DNA of 64,000 nt from a virus. Positions 1-8,553 of this stretch are shown in pieces. How positions within the stretch are numbered: the first letter of the stretch is position 1; the number at the start of each line of letters is the position of its first letter. Below the pieces are notes generated by a model that was not told the origin of the DNA, made no database searches, and saw only the letters and a list, made by a program, of their open reading frames with translations. Both the position numbers and the translations under genes were made by a program. Where the stretch lies: the IMG/VR virus record IMGVR_UViG_3300010885_043119, positions 18,209 through 82,208 of that record. One strand, written 5' to 3'.

Positions 1-23
1 ATACTGTAGTGCTCAATATAACC

Positions 24-932
24 TCAGCTACTTAGCTTAGAGTCTATAGACGCTGGCCTCCTTGACTTAGTCTTGGATAGCGCTTCAGACTTGTCAGCGT
101 CGGTTAACGCCTTCTTGGCAGTGGCCCTTTCTTCTATGGCCTTCTTGGTAACAGATGGAAGGTTTTCAGTAAATACTAAAATCCTAGCCAACATGGTACT
201 AAGAGTAGCTACAGTCTCGTGCATCTCCTCTACTTTTGATAGAAACTCATCAGGCTTTTCTATCTGGTTTACAACCTCAGTAAAGTCAGCTAGCACGTTC
301 TCAACCTGAGCTTTAATCTTTGCCTGATATCTTTCAGTACCACTAATAACTTGCTTAATTGTAGAAGACACTTCTGAGCCCCTGTTAGCAACCCTCTTAG
401 CTGTAGTGCCCCCAAACTCAGACTTAATCTCAGACATAAGATCCCTAACCGACAACTTACCAGATATAGCCTTATCTATCATCTTTCTTCTATTATCGTG
501 TGGATCCGTTTCTGAAGAGCTTGGAAGATGCATAACGCTAGCAAAGTGAGACCAAGTTAAAACAAACCCAGAGTCTTTAGCTCGCTGGACTACCTTGTTA
601 AGCTCTGACTTAGTAGCGTACATAGAGCTGAAAGTAATCGTCTTATAAACTGTTGACTTATCAACTGAAAGAGCTTTAGATAGCTGCTCTACAGCCTTGT
701 CTCCTAGCTTAGGGTTACCCCTAACTGTTCTAGCTACACTACCCCTGTCGTAGTTAAAGCTGATCATGTCGTCTCTAAACTCTTGATAAGCCTTCTTTTC
801 CTTCTCGTAAATTTCAAACAGCTCGTCGCTCATTGAGTCAGTTATATCTGGCTTGTTAGGCTCACTTGATTTGACATGCTGATTTGCAGCCAACTCAGTA
901 TCCTTTTCAATTGCTTCTAATTTGTCTTTCAT
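24..932 (-). CDS. Putative helix-turn-helix DNA-binding protein (ParB/DUF1016-N-like)
   Basis: A 302-aa protein. Residues 82-101 (around QLSKALSVDKSTVYKTI) look like a helix-turn-helix. LTWSHF at 125-130 and a helical stretch at 148-169 ending SVRDLMSEI follow the pattern of DUF1016 N-terminal and ParB/KorB-type HTH regions. The C-terminal third is helical and ends in a Lys/Ser/Arg-rich tail. No ParB CTPase box or nuclease motif is visible. The start ATG follows GAGGTGATTC. It is the last gene of a minus-strand run that also holds the DUF932-like and RecA genes. DNA binding is an inference from the pattern; the partner site is unknown. It could be a partition-like or regulatory protein, and is a candidate reader of the dispersed palindrome reported separately. 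Confidence 0.5.
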   Translation of the reverse strand: MKDKLEAIEKDTELAANQHVKSSEPNKPDITDSMSDELFEIYEKEKKAYQEFRDDMISFNYDRGSVARTVRGNPKLGDKAVEQLSKALSVDKSTVYKTITFSSMYATKSELNKVVQRAKDSGFVLTWSHFASVMHLPSSSETDPHDNRRKMIDKAISGKLSVRDLMSEIKSEFGGTTAKRVANRGSEVSSTIKQVISGTERYQAKIKAQVENVLADFTEVVNQIEKPDEFLSKVEEMHETVATLSTMLARILVFTENLPSVTKKAIEERATAKKALTDADKSEALSKTKSRRPASIDSKLSS

Positions 933-959
933 GAATCACCTCAGTTGTAAAAGAAAAGA

Positions 960-2150
960 CTATTCACCGGAAACACTATCCGGCAAAACCAACCTGTTAA
1001 AAAACAAATTCCAAGCTACTCGCTCGTACTTGTCCGTGTTGGAGAAGTTGAGAGATCTCTGCTCAAAACTCTCCATAGTTATAGAACGCACCAAGTCCAT
1101 AGCAGATCTACTTGGCCAGTTCTTAGATCTATCTAGCATGAGGAAATTGTTTGAAGCAGGCTCGTCACCAGTCAGAACCATAGACAGGCATCGCCTAGAC
1201 ATAAAGTAAGTTAGACCACCCCTGTCAGTTAAGAACTCAACTAATGAACTGAACCTAGCTTCATCCTTCTCTTCACCTGTAAAGCCTAGAAGCCTACCCT
1301 GAGCATCTGACTCTTTCTTAGCCAGAGACTCTTTAGAAAATGTCTTGTTTTCAAGCTTAGATACTACACCAACAATGAGTTGAGATAACTTACCAAGAAG
1401 GTCTCTTCCTGAATGAGCTACTCTTCCCATTCTTCCATAAGAAGACTGCATAGTGGCTCCCTTACTATCAATAAGAACTACAGCCGCTTTTATGGCTGAG
1501 TCTCCTATCTCGCTGTTAACAAGCCTTATGCCTGGTGTAAGCCCTGTCTCATCGTAGCCATCCATAGAGTACACTAGGGATACGCGTCTTCCGGACAGCT
1601 CAGCAGAGAAGAAAGAAAGGCTTACGCTACAAGAACCCATAACACTAGAAACAGCCGATAAAAAGTCACTATTGGATAACCTCCTGTATCTATTGCCTAC
1701 TAGAGCCTCTATGACCCTCGTCTCAGAGTTTCTAATGGCCTGGAAACCAAACAATCTGCCAAACCTTTTCTTGAGAACAAGGTTGTATAAGGATGCAGCC
1801 TCTCCGACTGTAAAGTCTTCGTCAGGGTCTGCTTTAACCTTTGACGGTTTATCCATGGCGTCTGCAGACCTCCTCATGCCTAATAAGTCGGCAAGAGAAG
1901 ATGCCAGACCTGCAGATAGAGCTTTGCAGATCTGGCGCATAGCCAACCATGAGATACGATCGCCCCCAGCTGTTAAAGCTTTTCTAGAAAGTATAAGCTG
2001 ATCCTCGGAGTCTATCATCCAAGAATCAGTAGTCCTTTCACAGTCAGCTAAAACATTAACTAGCTTTTCATAGTCGGTTCTATGGAACAACGCACCCCGT
2101 AAGGAGACGGCGAGGTTGGTAGGTTCGTTACTAGGGGATCTTGTAGCCAT
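960..2150 (-). CDS. DUF932-like protein
   Basis: A 396-aa protein. The middle contains VGNRYRRLSNSDFLSAV, followed by GRRVSLVYSM and then LVNSEIGDSAIKAAVVLI. This order matches DUF932 (phage/plasmid-like protein), whose members carry a G-[DN]-RY-xx-[LV]xN segment followed by an LxNSxxGxSAxxxA segment. The function of DUF932 is not established; members are common on phages and plasmids near recombination genes. Here it lies three genes downstream of the RecA homologue on the same strand, 6 bp after the next gene, so it is probably in the same operon. The assignment is by pattern recognition only. Confidence 0.5.
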   Translation of the reverse strand: MATRSPSNEPTNLAVSLRGALFHRTDYEKLVNVLADCERTTDSWMIDSEDQLILSRKALTAGGDRISWLAMRQICKALSAGLASSLADLLGMRRSADAMDKPSKVKADPDEDFTVGEAASLYNLVLKKRFGRLFGFQAIRNSETRVIEALVGNRYRRLSNSDFLSAVSSVMGSCSVSLSFFSAELSGRRVSLVYSMDGYDETGLTPGIRLVNSEIGDSAIKAAVVLIDSKGATMQSSYGRMGRVAHSGRDLLGKLSQLIVGVVSKLENKTFSKESLAKKESDAQGRLLGFTGEEKDEARFSSLVEFLTDRGGLTYFMSRRCLSMVLTGDEPASNNFLMLDRSKNWPSRSAMDLVRSITMESFEQRSLNFSNTDKYERVAWNLFFNRLVLPDSVSGE

Positions 2151-2156
2151 GGTTAG

Positions 2157-2540
2157 TTACTCTGGTTTAGACCATGAAAACTTAACTGTCTTACTACAGA
2201 ACCCAAGCTTATCCACGTCATTAGACAGGCTAACAAGCATCTCTACTTGGGCTGGGTTAACTTGAGAAATGAGAGCCTTGGCTGCTTCCTTTACAGCGTC
2301 TCCAAGGTTATTTATAGAAGGGTTAAAGTCTACAAGAGTCTTGAACCAATCTCGGTCAAAAGCCTCTAGAGTGCTAGCTACTTCTTTGTCACAGGAAGGT
2401 ACATACTGTAGAGCAACCTCCAAGTACTTACAAGGAACTGAAGCTGCACACGAGGGGCTGTCACTAACCTCTAAAGGTATGTTGGCAGACCTGCTCATTT
2501 CTACATACAGGTTTCCACCATCTTTACTGTTATCTTTCAT
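2157..2540 (-). CDS. Hypothetical protein, RecA-operon
   Basis: A 127-aa protein that I do not recognise. It is acidic, has several Cys residues without a clear zinc-knuckle spacing, and shows no membrane segment. The start follows AAAGGATTTCTA. It sits between the DUF932-like gene (6 bp away) and a 185-aa unknown, in the RecA-led minus-strand run. Confidence 0.6.
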   Translation of the reverse strand: MKDNSKDGGNLYVEMSRSANIPLEVSDSPSCAASVPCKYLEVALQYVPSCDKEVASTLEAFDRDWFKTLVDFNPSINNLGDAVKEAAKALISQVNPAQVEMLVSLSNDVDKLGFCSKTVKFSWSKPE

Positions 2541-2554
2541 TAGAAATCCTTTCG

Positions 2555-3112
2555 CTAATTAGACCATGTGATCGAATCAAGAAGCTGCTCGAACGGCTCG
2601 ATCACAAAGCTTTCTCCGTTCTTTAAAGATTTGTAAATCTTTAAGCAGTCATCGTCTTTGGCGGCGGCCACGCTGTACCAAGAACCGCCAAATTGTTTCG
2701 ACTCTAAATTATGAATACAACACATTTTCCAACTGGGCCAGTTGAACACTACTGCTGTAGGCTTTGTAAGAAAGTCATCAACACCGCTAAGCTTGATGGC
2801 ATCTTCATTACTTTTCCAAGCAGCATATAATTCGGTCCTCTTAAAACCGCTATGTAGACCAGCCCACATGTCTCGTATCCATGGGATGTTTTTATAAACT
2901 ACCCTAATTGGAAAATTAGGGTACTCTTCGTAAAACCAAGATAATGTAACCTTGGCATCACCAGTTTGTTCTTTGCAAAGCCTCTTAAGATGAGGAAACG
3001 AACCAATGCAAGGAAACCTATTAACAAGGACTCTTAAGGCTGCCTCAACTGAGACAGCCTCCGAGTCTATTCCTACCGGCCTCTTGCTGAAGAACTCTTC
3101 ACTACTTACCAT
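2555..3112 (-). CDS. Hypothetical protein, immediately downstream of recA-like gene
   Basis: A 185-aa protein that I do not recognise. Its ATG directly follows the TAA of the RecA-like gene with no spacer, so translation is probably coupled. It is rich in Trp and aromatic residues (several TW/SW/PSW motifs) and has no obvious catalytic motif or membrane segment. Its position suggests a role in recombination or replication, but that rests on context alone. Confidence 0.6.
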   Translation of the reverse strand: MVSSEEFFSKRPVGIDSEAVSVEAALRVLVNRFPCIGSFPHLKRLCKEQTGDAKVTLSWFYEEYPNFPIRVVYKNIPWIRDMWAGLHSGFKRTELYAAWKSNEDAIKLSGVDDFLTKPTAVVFNWPSWKMCCIHNLESKQFGGSWYSVAAAKDDDCLKIYKSLKNGESFVIEPFEQLLDSITWSN

Positions 3113-4324
3113 TTACACACCCACTTTCTCAACTTCTCCAGCTTCACATGCTTCTCTCATCTGAGTTGAGTAGGGAACTCCTAAGACAAAAGGCCTACGC
3201 TTTCGTATACCTTGAGAAGCATCAAGTTCTTCCCTCATAGCTACGTCTGCGTCGATAGCTGCTCCTACCTCGGTCCAGCTAGCTCCTACCAATCCCAACT
3301 TTGAGCAGTCAGCAGTTCTGCGTGACTTATCAATGTTTTTAAGTCCTGTAATGTCAGTAATAACCTTCTTGCGTACTGAAGTCATACCTTCTATGATGCG
3401 TATGCTTGCTTCATGCCAATCCCACCAAGTGGTTTGAACACCATTTTCGTCAAATGTCCACTTCATAGGAGCTAGTATGGACCTTCGCTCTGGAGCCGTT
3501 CCAAGGCTGTTCTTATCCATAATAAACTTAATTAAACGACCAGACTCATCAAGCCTGTCTATGTCGTCCTTCCTTTGCATTCTTATTTTAAAAGTAGCAT
3601 AAAAATCTAACGATTGGCCTCCAGGTATCTTATACTCTGGAATACCGTTTGCGTCCTTACCTATCTTCATATGGTTAACCCCAATGAAGCTAAAAGGCCA
3701 CACTCTAATCTCTGAAAACACAAACTTACAATAGGTGTTAATAATGTTTGCACCTTTTGCAAAGTTTATCTGTGCAAAACCTTTTTCCCATATCGCAGCA
3801 ATCTCTGCTCTAGTTGCAACAGCTGTTAAAGAGTCGACTCCAATAGCTCCAGGAAAAGGACAAGATCCTGACTCAGAAAAAGCTTTTCTACTTTCTTTAA
3901 GCCATTTTGTTATGTTCTCTTGCCAGTCCTCTATGCTGTTACAAGTCTGAGTTGGCCACTTTCTATCAGCTTCATGGCCAATTATACTAGACCTAAGATC
4001 AGGGCTATCTTTAGGTTCGGCTAGGTTAAAGATGTACCCACCACCTGCATTAACATGCCATCTAAACATCTCATACAACATCGCTGATTTACAAGATTCG
4101 TTAATGCCGTACAACTCTGTCATCCTGCTTAATGGAAAGCAGTCGTTCTGGAACAAGTATCTTAGGCTAAACGCAGGCAATGGAATGCCTATGATAACCC
4201 TTTGAGACTCTGATCCAATGTAAGTATCGTTACGTCCGAGCTCAGCTTGTGAAGATGTCATCTGTGAAGAAAAAAAGTCAGATGCTGTTATCTTTACGTC
4301 TGGGTCCCACTTCTTCTTAGCCAT
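3113..4324 (-). CDS. recA: RecA/UvsX-like recombinase
   Basis: A 403-aa RecA-fold strand-exchange ATPase, expected to form filaments on ssDNA for recombination-dependent replication. The P-loop near residue 73 reads GINESCKS. The second Gly of Walker A is replaced by Cys; T4 UvsX similarly has a non-Gly residue (Phe) there, so this is likely tolerated. A VDSLTAV segment corresponds to Walker B. GVNHMKIG followed by PGGQSLDFYATFKIRMQRK matches the RecA pattern of NQ...GG.ALKFYAS..L...RK that forms L1/L2 and the core strand. The C-terminus is basic (IRKRRPF). The start follows AAGGAGATAGACAC. The candidate ssDNA-binding protein lies directly upstream. This is a confident family call, with UvsX- versus RecA-type not settled. 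Confidence 0.88.
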   Translation of the reverse strand: MAKKKWDPDVKITASDFFSSQMTSSQAELGRNDTYIGSESQRVIIGIPLPAFSLRYLFQNDCFPLSRMTELYGINESCKSAMLYEMFRWHVNAGGGYIFNLAEPKDSPDLRSSIIGHEADRKWPTQTCNSIEDWQENITKWLKESRKAFSESGSCPFPGAIGVDSLTAVATRAEIAAIWEKGFAQINFAKGANIINTYCKFVFSEIRVWPFSFIGVNHMKIGKDANGIPEYKIPGGQSLDFYATFKIRMQRKDDIDRLDESGRLIKFIMDKNSLGTAPERRSILAPMKWTFDENGVQTTWWDWHEASIRIIEGMTSVRKKVITDITGLKNIDKSRRTADCSKLGLVGASWTEVGAAIDADVAMREELDASQGIRKRRPFVLGVPYSTQMREACEAGEVEKVGV

Positions 4325-4355
4325 GTGTCTATCTCCTTATTTCTATGTGTATTAG

Positions 4356-4382
4356 AGACCCTCCAGTAACTCTGGAGGGTCT
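4356..4382 (-). terminator. Intergenic hairpin between ssb-like and recA-like genes
   Basis: A perfect 11-bp stem (AGACCCTCCAG / CTGGAGGGTCT) with a 5-nt loop lies between the stop of the 429-aa gene and the start of the RecA-like gene. On the minus strand it is not followed by a U-run. It may therefore attenuate or be an mRNA-processing/stability hairpin rather than a full terminator. Confidence 0.5.
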
Positions 4383-4393
4383 TGTGTTAACTA

Positions 4394-5683
4394 CTACTTA
4401 CCGTCAGTAATTCCAGCCTTAGCCCTTAACTCCCTTAACTGAGCCATAAGCGCATCCTTGTCCAAGTCAATCTCTGGTGCAGCAGCGGCTGCATTAACGA
4501 TCTTCTGTGGATCTGGATAAGGCTGTGGTGCAGCTTTAACAGGAGCCTGAACAGGCACAGGTTGGTGTGGGACGTTAGCTACAGTAGCCGGAGCGTAAGC
4601 AGCAGGAACTGGAGCATAAGTTGGTATAGAAGGAGCATATCCTGGGTTAGACACTGCAGTAGCCATAAGCCCTACCTGCCTAAGGTATTCATTACCAAAG
4701 TTCAGGAAGTCTGCAGGTAAGAACCGCTCATATCTATCACGTAAAGCATGTACTACTAAACCAGCGTGCGAAGCTTGGCCTCTCATACTATCAACAACGT
4801 ATCTAATCTGCTCTTCGTCAGAAGGGAAGTTTAGGTTGTCTCTAATAGGAGTAGCAGTCCTTCTAGCCACGATCTCCATCTCTGCATCGGTAAAGCTGGC
4901 CGGTTGGCCTCTGTACGTTTTGCTGATTAAACAATCGTAACCTTTGCCCTGTGGCTTGCCGTAGCTAGCTGGCGATAAAGCAGGCGCTTCATAACCTCTA
5001 GGAGTCATTCCAATCTCGTAAAAGACTAGGAATGCTCCGTCCTTAACGGACACTACGTCGCCACTCTTAAACTTGTCATTAACATTACCAGTGGAGCTGG
5101 CTCCGTCATTCTTCAACAAGCTTAACTCTCTAATAAGAGCTTGAGCAGCTGACTTTTTTAACACCATAAAAACAGTCTGATGATGAGGCGCTAAACCGTC
5201 AACAGGTTGCTTTGGCTCTCCCTTATACTCATAAACTGCGCATCTTACGATAAGCACTCTATCAGGCTTAGAGACAGTTGCTGACTTACCAGCGCCGCCC
5301 TTGATGGCAAGAGCCCATTCTTGAGGACCGCGCACGTTGGTGTTGTTGGCTACTTGATAAGCCAGATCATATACCATGACGCTAGGATTGCTCCTTACCT
5401 CATAGTTATGGTCCTCTGGATCGTAAGCAATCCAACTCTTCTGAGGGTTACCAAAGCTTGAAACCATGGTAGCTTCAAAGAACCACTTAGAACACTCAGA
5501 TTCGCTATACCTTGCTGGCTGGAAGCTATTGCCTTCAGTACAAGGGAAAGGACGAATTACAGTAGCATCACTTTTAGTCCATGAAGGACGCATGATGATG
5601 CCAGCCCCTGGCTTAAGAGTGTGATCACCCCTGTTAGAGTCTGGTCTGGAATCAAAGTTTGGCAAACTAATACCTAAAGACAT
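4394..5683 (-). CDS. Candidate single-stranded DNA-binding protein
   Basis: A 429-aa protein, taking the start at MSLGISLPNFD because GGAGG lies seven bases before that ATG; the frame remains open 12 codons upstream without a ribosome site. Residues about 30-330 form a mixed globular domain. This is followed by a long Pro/Ala/Val-rich linker (about 340-400) and a short tail, PEIDLDKDALMAQLRELR, that looks helical and partly acidic. A globular core plus disordered linker plus C-terminal peptide is the usual design of phage SSBs. It is directly upstream of the RecA-like recombinase, as SSB genes often are. I see no direct sequence match to T4 gp32, so the SSB role is an inference. Confidence 0.45.
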   Translation of the reverse strand: MSLGISLPNFDSRPDSNRGDHTLKPGAGIIMRPSWTKSDATVIRPFPCTEGNSFQPARYSESECSKWFFEATMVSSFGNPQKSWIAYDPEDHNYEVRSNPSVMVYDLAYQVANNTNVRGPQEWALAIKGGAGKSATVSKPDRVLIVRCAVYEYKGEPKQPVDGLAPHHQTVFMVLKKSAAQALIRELSLLKNDGASSTGNVNDKFKSGDVVSVKDGAFLVFYEIGMTPRGYEAPALSPASYGKPQGKGYDCLISKTYRGQPASFTDAEMEIVARRTATPIRDNLNFPSDEEQIRYVVDSMRGQASHAGLVVHALRDRYERFLPADFLNFGNEYLRQVGLMATAVSNPGYAPSIPTYAPVPAAYAPATVANVPHQPVPVQAPVKAAPQPYPDPQKIVNAAAAAPEIDLDKDALMAQLRELRAKAGITDGK

Positions 5684-5707
5684 AAAAGACCTCCAAATGA
5701 AAAAATT

Positions 5708-5728
5708 GGAACAGCACAACGCTGTTCC
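5708..5728 (-). terminator. Rho-independent terminator or attenuator upstream of ssb-like gene
   Basis: An 8-bp stem GGAACAGC / GCTGTTCC with a 5-nt loop is followed on the minus strand by AATTTTTTC. It ends only about 25 nt before the start codon of the 429-aa gene. It would therefore either end the kinase operon or act as an attenuator in the leader of the ssb-like gene. Confidence 0.6.
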
Positions 5729-5823
5729 GGAACACTGTGTGACGGATTTAAATAGCCTAATAGACTTTTTGGATTTTTAAAACGAATTGTCGATGTGCTG
5801 TACGTCACGTAGACTCGATTCAT

Positions 5824-6327
5824 CTAAAGACCACTAGGAACCATTAGACCATTAGACCCGTTAGAAAAATTTACACTTATGAATGCCGTTATCTGGTTGT
5901 TAAGTTCTCTTAAGTCTCCAGCGTTGTTCAAAACATGAGTGCAGTTAGAAGAAGTATAGGTTACCGTTGGGTCTTTGGCAATACCTGGCCTATCAACCCA
6001 AACTGCTATTTTTATAAGTCCTTCCTGTAAAGCAGTTTGCAACTCTAAAAAAGTTCTTGCACCACACACAATAGGGCTAAATTTTAAACAAGTTCTGATT
6101 AATTTGGCAGGGTCATCACCCCTGTATTCTTCTAGTATTCGCTTCCAGTCTTCTCGTATCTCATGCCTAGTATCCCAAGCTAACTGGTCAGGAATGCCTA
6201 GTTTTGCAGCGACTATCTCTTTGTGCATCCAAGATATGCTGCCTGCGTATGGAATACCTGTAATTTTAGAAAACATATAAGCAGACGTGTCTTTACCAGA
6301 CCTACCGTATCCACAGAAAGCTATCAT
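5824..6327 (-). CDS. Deoxynucleoside monophosphate kinase (P-loop)
   Basis: A 167-aa kinase of the T4 gp1 / adenylate-kinase-like group, which phosphorylates dNMPs to dNDPs for phage DNA synthesis. The N-terminus MIAFCGYGRSGKDTSA is a Walker A motif (GYGRSGKDT) typical of these kinases. RHEIREDWKRILEEYRG gives the central substrate-binding helix, and VCGARTFLELQ followed by IKIAVWVDRPG matches the core strands of the family. The length fits. The start follows AAAGGGGTAACT. A terminator-like hairpin follows the gene. The exact nucleotide specificity cannot be read from the sequence. Confidence 0.75.
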   Translation of the reverse strand: MIAFCGYGRSGKDTSAYMFSKITGIPYAGSISWMHKEIVAAKLGIPDQLAWDTRHEIREDWKRILEEYRGDDPAKLIRTCLKFSPIVCGARTFLELQTALQEGLIKIAVWVDRPGIAKDPTVTYTSSNCTHVLNNAGDLRELNNQITAFISVNFSNGSNGLMVPSGL

Positions 6328-6394
6328 AGTTACCCCTTTAAAAAGTTAATAAGGGCACAGTTTAACATTCGTATTTGCGATGTAAACAAAATAA

Positions 6395-7003
6395 CTATGA
6401 AGGCGTTAACCATGTCTTAAAGTCGCCTAAAGCATCTACATCTACTTTTGGATCCTTACTAACTTCAGGTTCTTTAACTCCAGTAAAATAACCTTTGTCG
6501 TAAGTGTTAGTACCTAAGTCGTTACAAACTTGCTCGTACTCTGAGACCTCAATGTCTATTGTTAAGCTGTTAAAGTAAATGTTTATAGTGCCTCTGCATC
6601 CTTCATTATTAAAATCAGACCTAGAATCAAGATCTATAATTTGAAACAAAAGATCTTCTTTAGCAGCCCATAAATTTACATTAGAGAGTGGAGCTTCAGT
6701 TCTAGTATCTACAGGAGTAAAAGCAATAACGTCTAAAGCCTGCTGCTCAAACTCAGCAGCCAAAGCGCTGCTTATTGAACATGGGCATTTTGTATCATGA
6801 GCTGTAATCGGTCCAATAGGAGAGCTTCTGTATAATAAATCAAAAGAAGTTCTTGTTACACCACAGTGTATGCAAAATACAGCCGTATTATCAAAGTCAC
6901 TAAATGAATCGCCTGAGCCTGAAAAGTCTGTACTAAAACTTCCAATTAAATTGTAAGTCATAGCAGCATGTTCAATATAAGTCATAATATCTTCACTTCT
7001 CAT
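6395..7003 (-). CDS. Hypothetical protein with C-terminal LGDFxxWLxP motif
   Basis: A 202-aa protein of unknown function. CIHCGVT and a downstream CPC could form a small metal site (FCIHC...KCPC). It ends ALGDFKTWLTPS, a motif that also ends the two neighbouring repeat proteins (stops at 7879 and 8532). The start overlaps the TGA of the upstream gene as ATGA, with GGAGAAGTAAA before it, so translation is probably coupled. Confidence 0.6.
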   Translation of the reverse strand: MRSEDIMTYIEHAAMTYNLIGSFSTDFSGSGDSFSDFDNTAVFCIHCGVTRTSFDLLYRSSPIGPITAHDTKCPCSISSALAAEFEQQALDVIAFTPVDTRTEAPLSNVNLWAAKEDLLFQIIDLDSRSDFNNEGCRGTINIYFNSLTIDIEVSEYEQVCNDLGTNTYDKGYFTGVKEPEVSKDPKVDVDALGDFKTWLTPS

Positions 7004-7431
7004 TTTACTTCTCCAATTGATTGCAGGTTAATTGTTCTAGTTACTTTTCTAAGTTCAGATTCAGAATCGGCCAAGTATGTCTTAGTTCTAGGGGCTGGCC
7101 CCATAGCATTATTCATCCAAGGCGTGAGATTCATCTCAGAAAGATAATCCATCACGTTTGGAAAGAACTTAAACTTAAAGTCCTCGTTTATATGCTGCTC
7201 GCATATCCGATATATGCTAACTATCTTTCCGTCACTATTTGTAATTGTCTTGCCAAAAATAGGCTCCATCACCTCAAATATCCAGAAGTGGCTATGTGTA
7301 AGTGCTCTATGTCGGTTATCTCCGCAGTACTTCTTGCTGCAATCCATCTTTTCATGGATTGCCATATAATCCTCAGGCTTACCACCAAACTGCCTAGCCG
7401 AACTAAGCGAGTGAACTAGAGGCTCTGCCAT
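7000..7431 (-). CDS. DUF6915-like conserved phage protein
   Basis: A 143-aa protein. The N-terminal pattern HSLSSARQFGGKPEDY, IHEKMD and NRHRALTHSHFWIF corresponds to a small family often seen in phages (DUF6915-like: xHSLSSARKFGGKPEDYxxIHxxxD...RHRALxHxxxG). ICEQHINEDF continues the pattern and is rich in His that could bind metal. No function is established. It is coupled to its neighbours by ATGA and TAATG junctions. Confidence 0.5.
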   Translation of the reverse strand: MAEPLVHSLSSARQFGGKPEDYMAIHEKMDCSKKYCGDNRHRALTHSHFWIFEVMEPIFGKTITNSDGKIVSIYRICEQHINEDFKFKFFPNVMDYLSEMNLTPWMNNAMGPAPRTKTYLADSESELRKVTRTINLQSIGEVK

Positions 7432-7667
7432 TACTCGCTCCTATCTGTAAGCCAAGGTTTATTACTTCTCCATTCATCAATACCTGCTTGCCAGTCATCT
7501 GTGACTCTATTGACTCTCATAATAGCGTCCATAGGATCTGTAGCAGGCATGTCTATCGTAGTGCCGTCAGACATAGTAACAATATGAGGCACTACGTGCC
7601 AAAGGTCTGACTCTTTTGTATTTTTATTCTTTGTTTTTGCGCTAACCGGCCTAGGTAATCTACTCAT
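7431..7667 (-). CDS. Small hypothetical protein
   Basis: A 78-aa protein with no family recognised. The N-terminus is basic (AKTKNKNTKES) and the C-terminus Trp-rich (DDWQAGIDEWRSNKPW). The start follows AGGAGAGTAACC. It is tightly packed with its neighbours, so it is probably a real accessory gene. Confidence 0.55.
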   Translation of the reverse strand: MSRLPRPVSAKTKNKNTKESDLWHVVPHIVTMSDGTTIDMPATDPMDAIMRVNRVTDDWQAGIDEWRSNKPWLTDRSE

Positions 7668-7669
7668 GG

Positions 7670-7867
7670 TTACTCTCCTTTGATCATAGTTTGTGAGTAC
7701 TCTAATTGGTTCTGACTGGCCATAAACTGCTCTCCTGAGAACTTGTTCTGCGTTCTCCGCAGAGCCACCTGATGGGATCCTTTAATCTTCCATCCCTTAC
7801 TGAGCATCTCTTTCACTTCGTTTGTAAGCTCGTAACCATTGTCAGCAACTACAACTTGATATTCCAT
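7670..7867 (-). CDS. DUF1737-like small protein
   Basis: A 65-aa protein, starting at MEYQVVVADN, where AAAGGAGTAAAA precedes the ATG; the frame is open 11 codons further upstream without a ribosome site. The pattern MEYQVVVA...L...V.EMLSKGWKIKGSH, ending with YSQTMIKGE, resembles DUF1737 proteins (small alpha-beta domain, often annotated as hypothetical). No activity is known. Confidence 0.55.
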   Translation of the reverse strand: MEYQVVVADNGYELTNEVKEMLSKGWKIKGSHQVALRRTQNKFSGEQFMASQNQLEYSQTMIKGE

Positions 7868-7878
7868 TTTTACTCCTT

Positions 7879-8553
7879 TTAGTTTGATGGGTCTAGCCAC
7901 TGTCTAAAATCACCTAAAGTATCTTCTGTTACCACCTTATGAAGTGGAAACATTTGTCTGTATTTATGTAACGTGTACTCTTCTGTAGCTATCACTGGTT
8001 CACCCAACGGAAAAGGCGCTTTTAAAACGTCCTGCGCATAACAATAAGAATAGTATGCGCTTATAGCTATTGCAGCTTCTCCTAGTGGAAAAGAACCCTT
8101 TAAAATATACTTTGCATACATATAAGAGTGTTTTGCAACTTTAGATATAGCGCGCTCTCCCAATATAAAAGGAGCTCTTAAAACATCCGTTGCATAATAG
8201 TAAGAGTATAATGAGCTTTTAGATATTGCATCCTCGCCCAATGGGAAAGGTGCCTTTAAAACTTCGTGTGCATATTCATAAGACGTTACCGCACTTGCGG
8301 CTATCGCAGCTTCTCCTAGAGGGAATCTACCCTTTAAAACATCTTTAGCATAACGGAAAGAGCAGCTTGCACTTGTAGATATAATACGTTCATTTTTTGT
8401 GGGCTCCGTGCTGCGTATTATCTTGCTGCGTATTCTCCTACCAAAGGCATCATGCAACTGAGGATCTTGTAAGTGCCGGATGTAAGCTTGCAGTTCTAGG
8501 CTGTAAGCTGTTTCTGGGCTCATCATGTATTCTAAGCTGTTGGAACTAGCCAT
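7879..8553 (-). CDS. Protein of 26-residue repeats (paralogue 1)
   Basis: A 224-aa protein. After an N-terminal helical region (about 1-55) there are five tandem 26-residue repeats of the form SYxYAxDVLKxPFPLGExAIAxSxxY, then a short cap ending LGDFRQWLDPSN. The repeats probably stack as paired helices in a HEAT/solenoid-like manner; this is inference. Similar YAxDVLKGxFPxGE repeats occur in other phage proteins of unknown function. The start overlaps the end of paralogue 2 by 22 bp and is preceded by AGGAG with 10-nt spacing; MMSPETAY nine codons downstream is an alternative start. Confidence 0.7.
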   Translation of the reverse strand: MASSNSLEYMMSPETAYSLELQAYIRHLQDPQLHDAFGRRIRSKIIRSTEPTKNERIISTSASCSFRYAKDVLKGRFPLGEAAIAASAVTSYEYAHEVLKAPFPLGEDAISKSSLYSYYYATDVLRAPFILGERAISKVAKHSYMYAKYILKGSFPLGEAAIAISAYYSYCYAQDVLKAPFPLGEPVIATEEYTLHKYRQMFPLHKVVTEDTLGDFRQWLDPSN

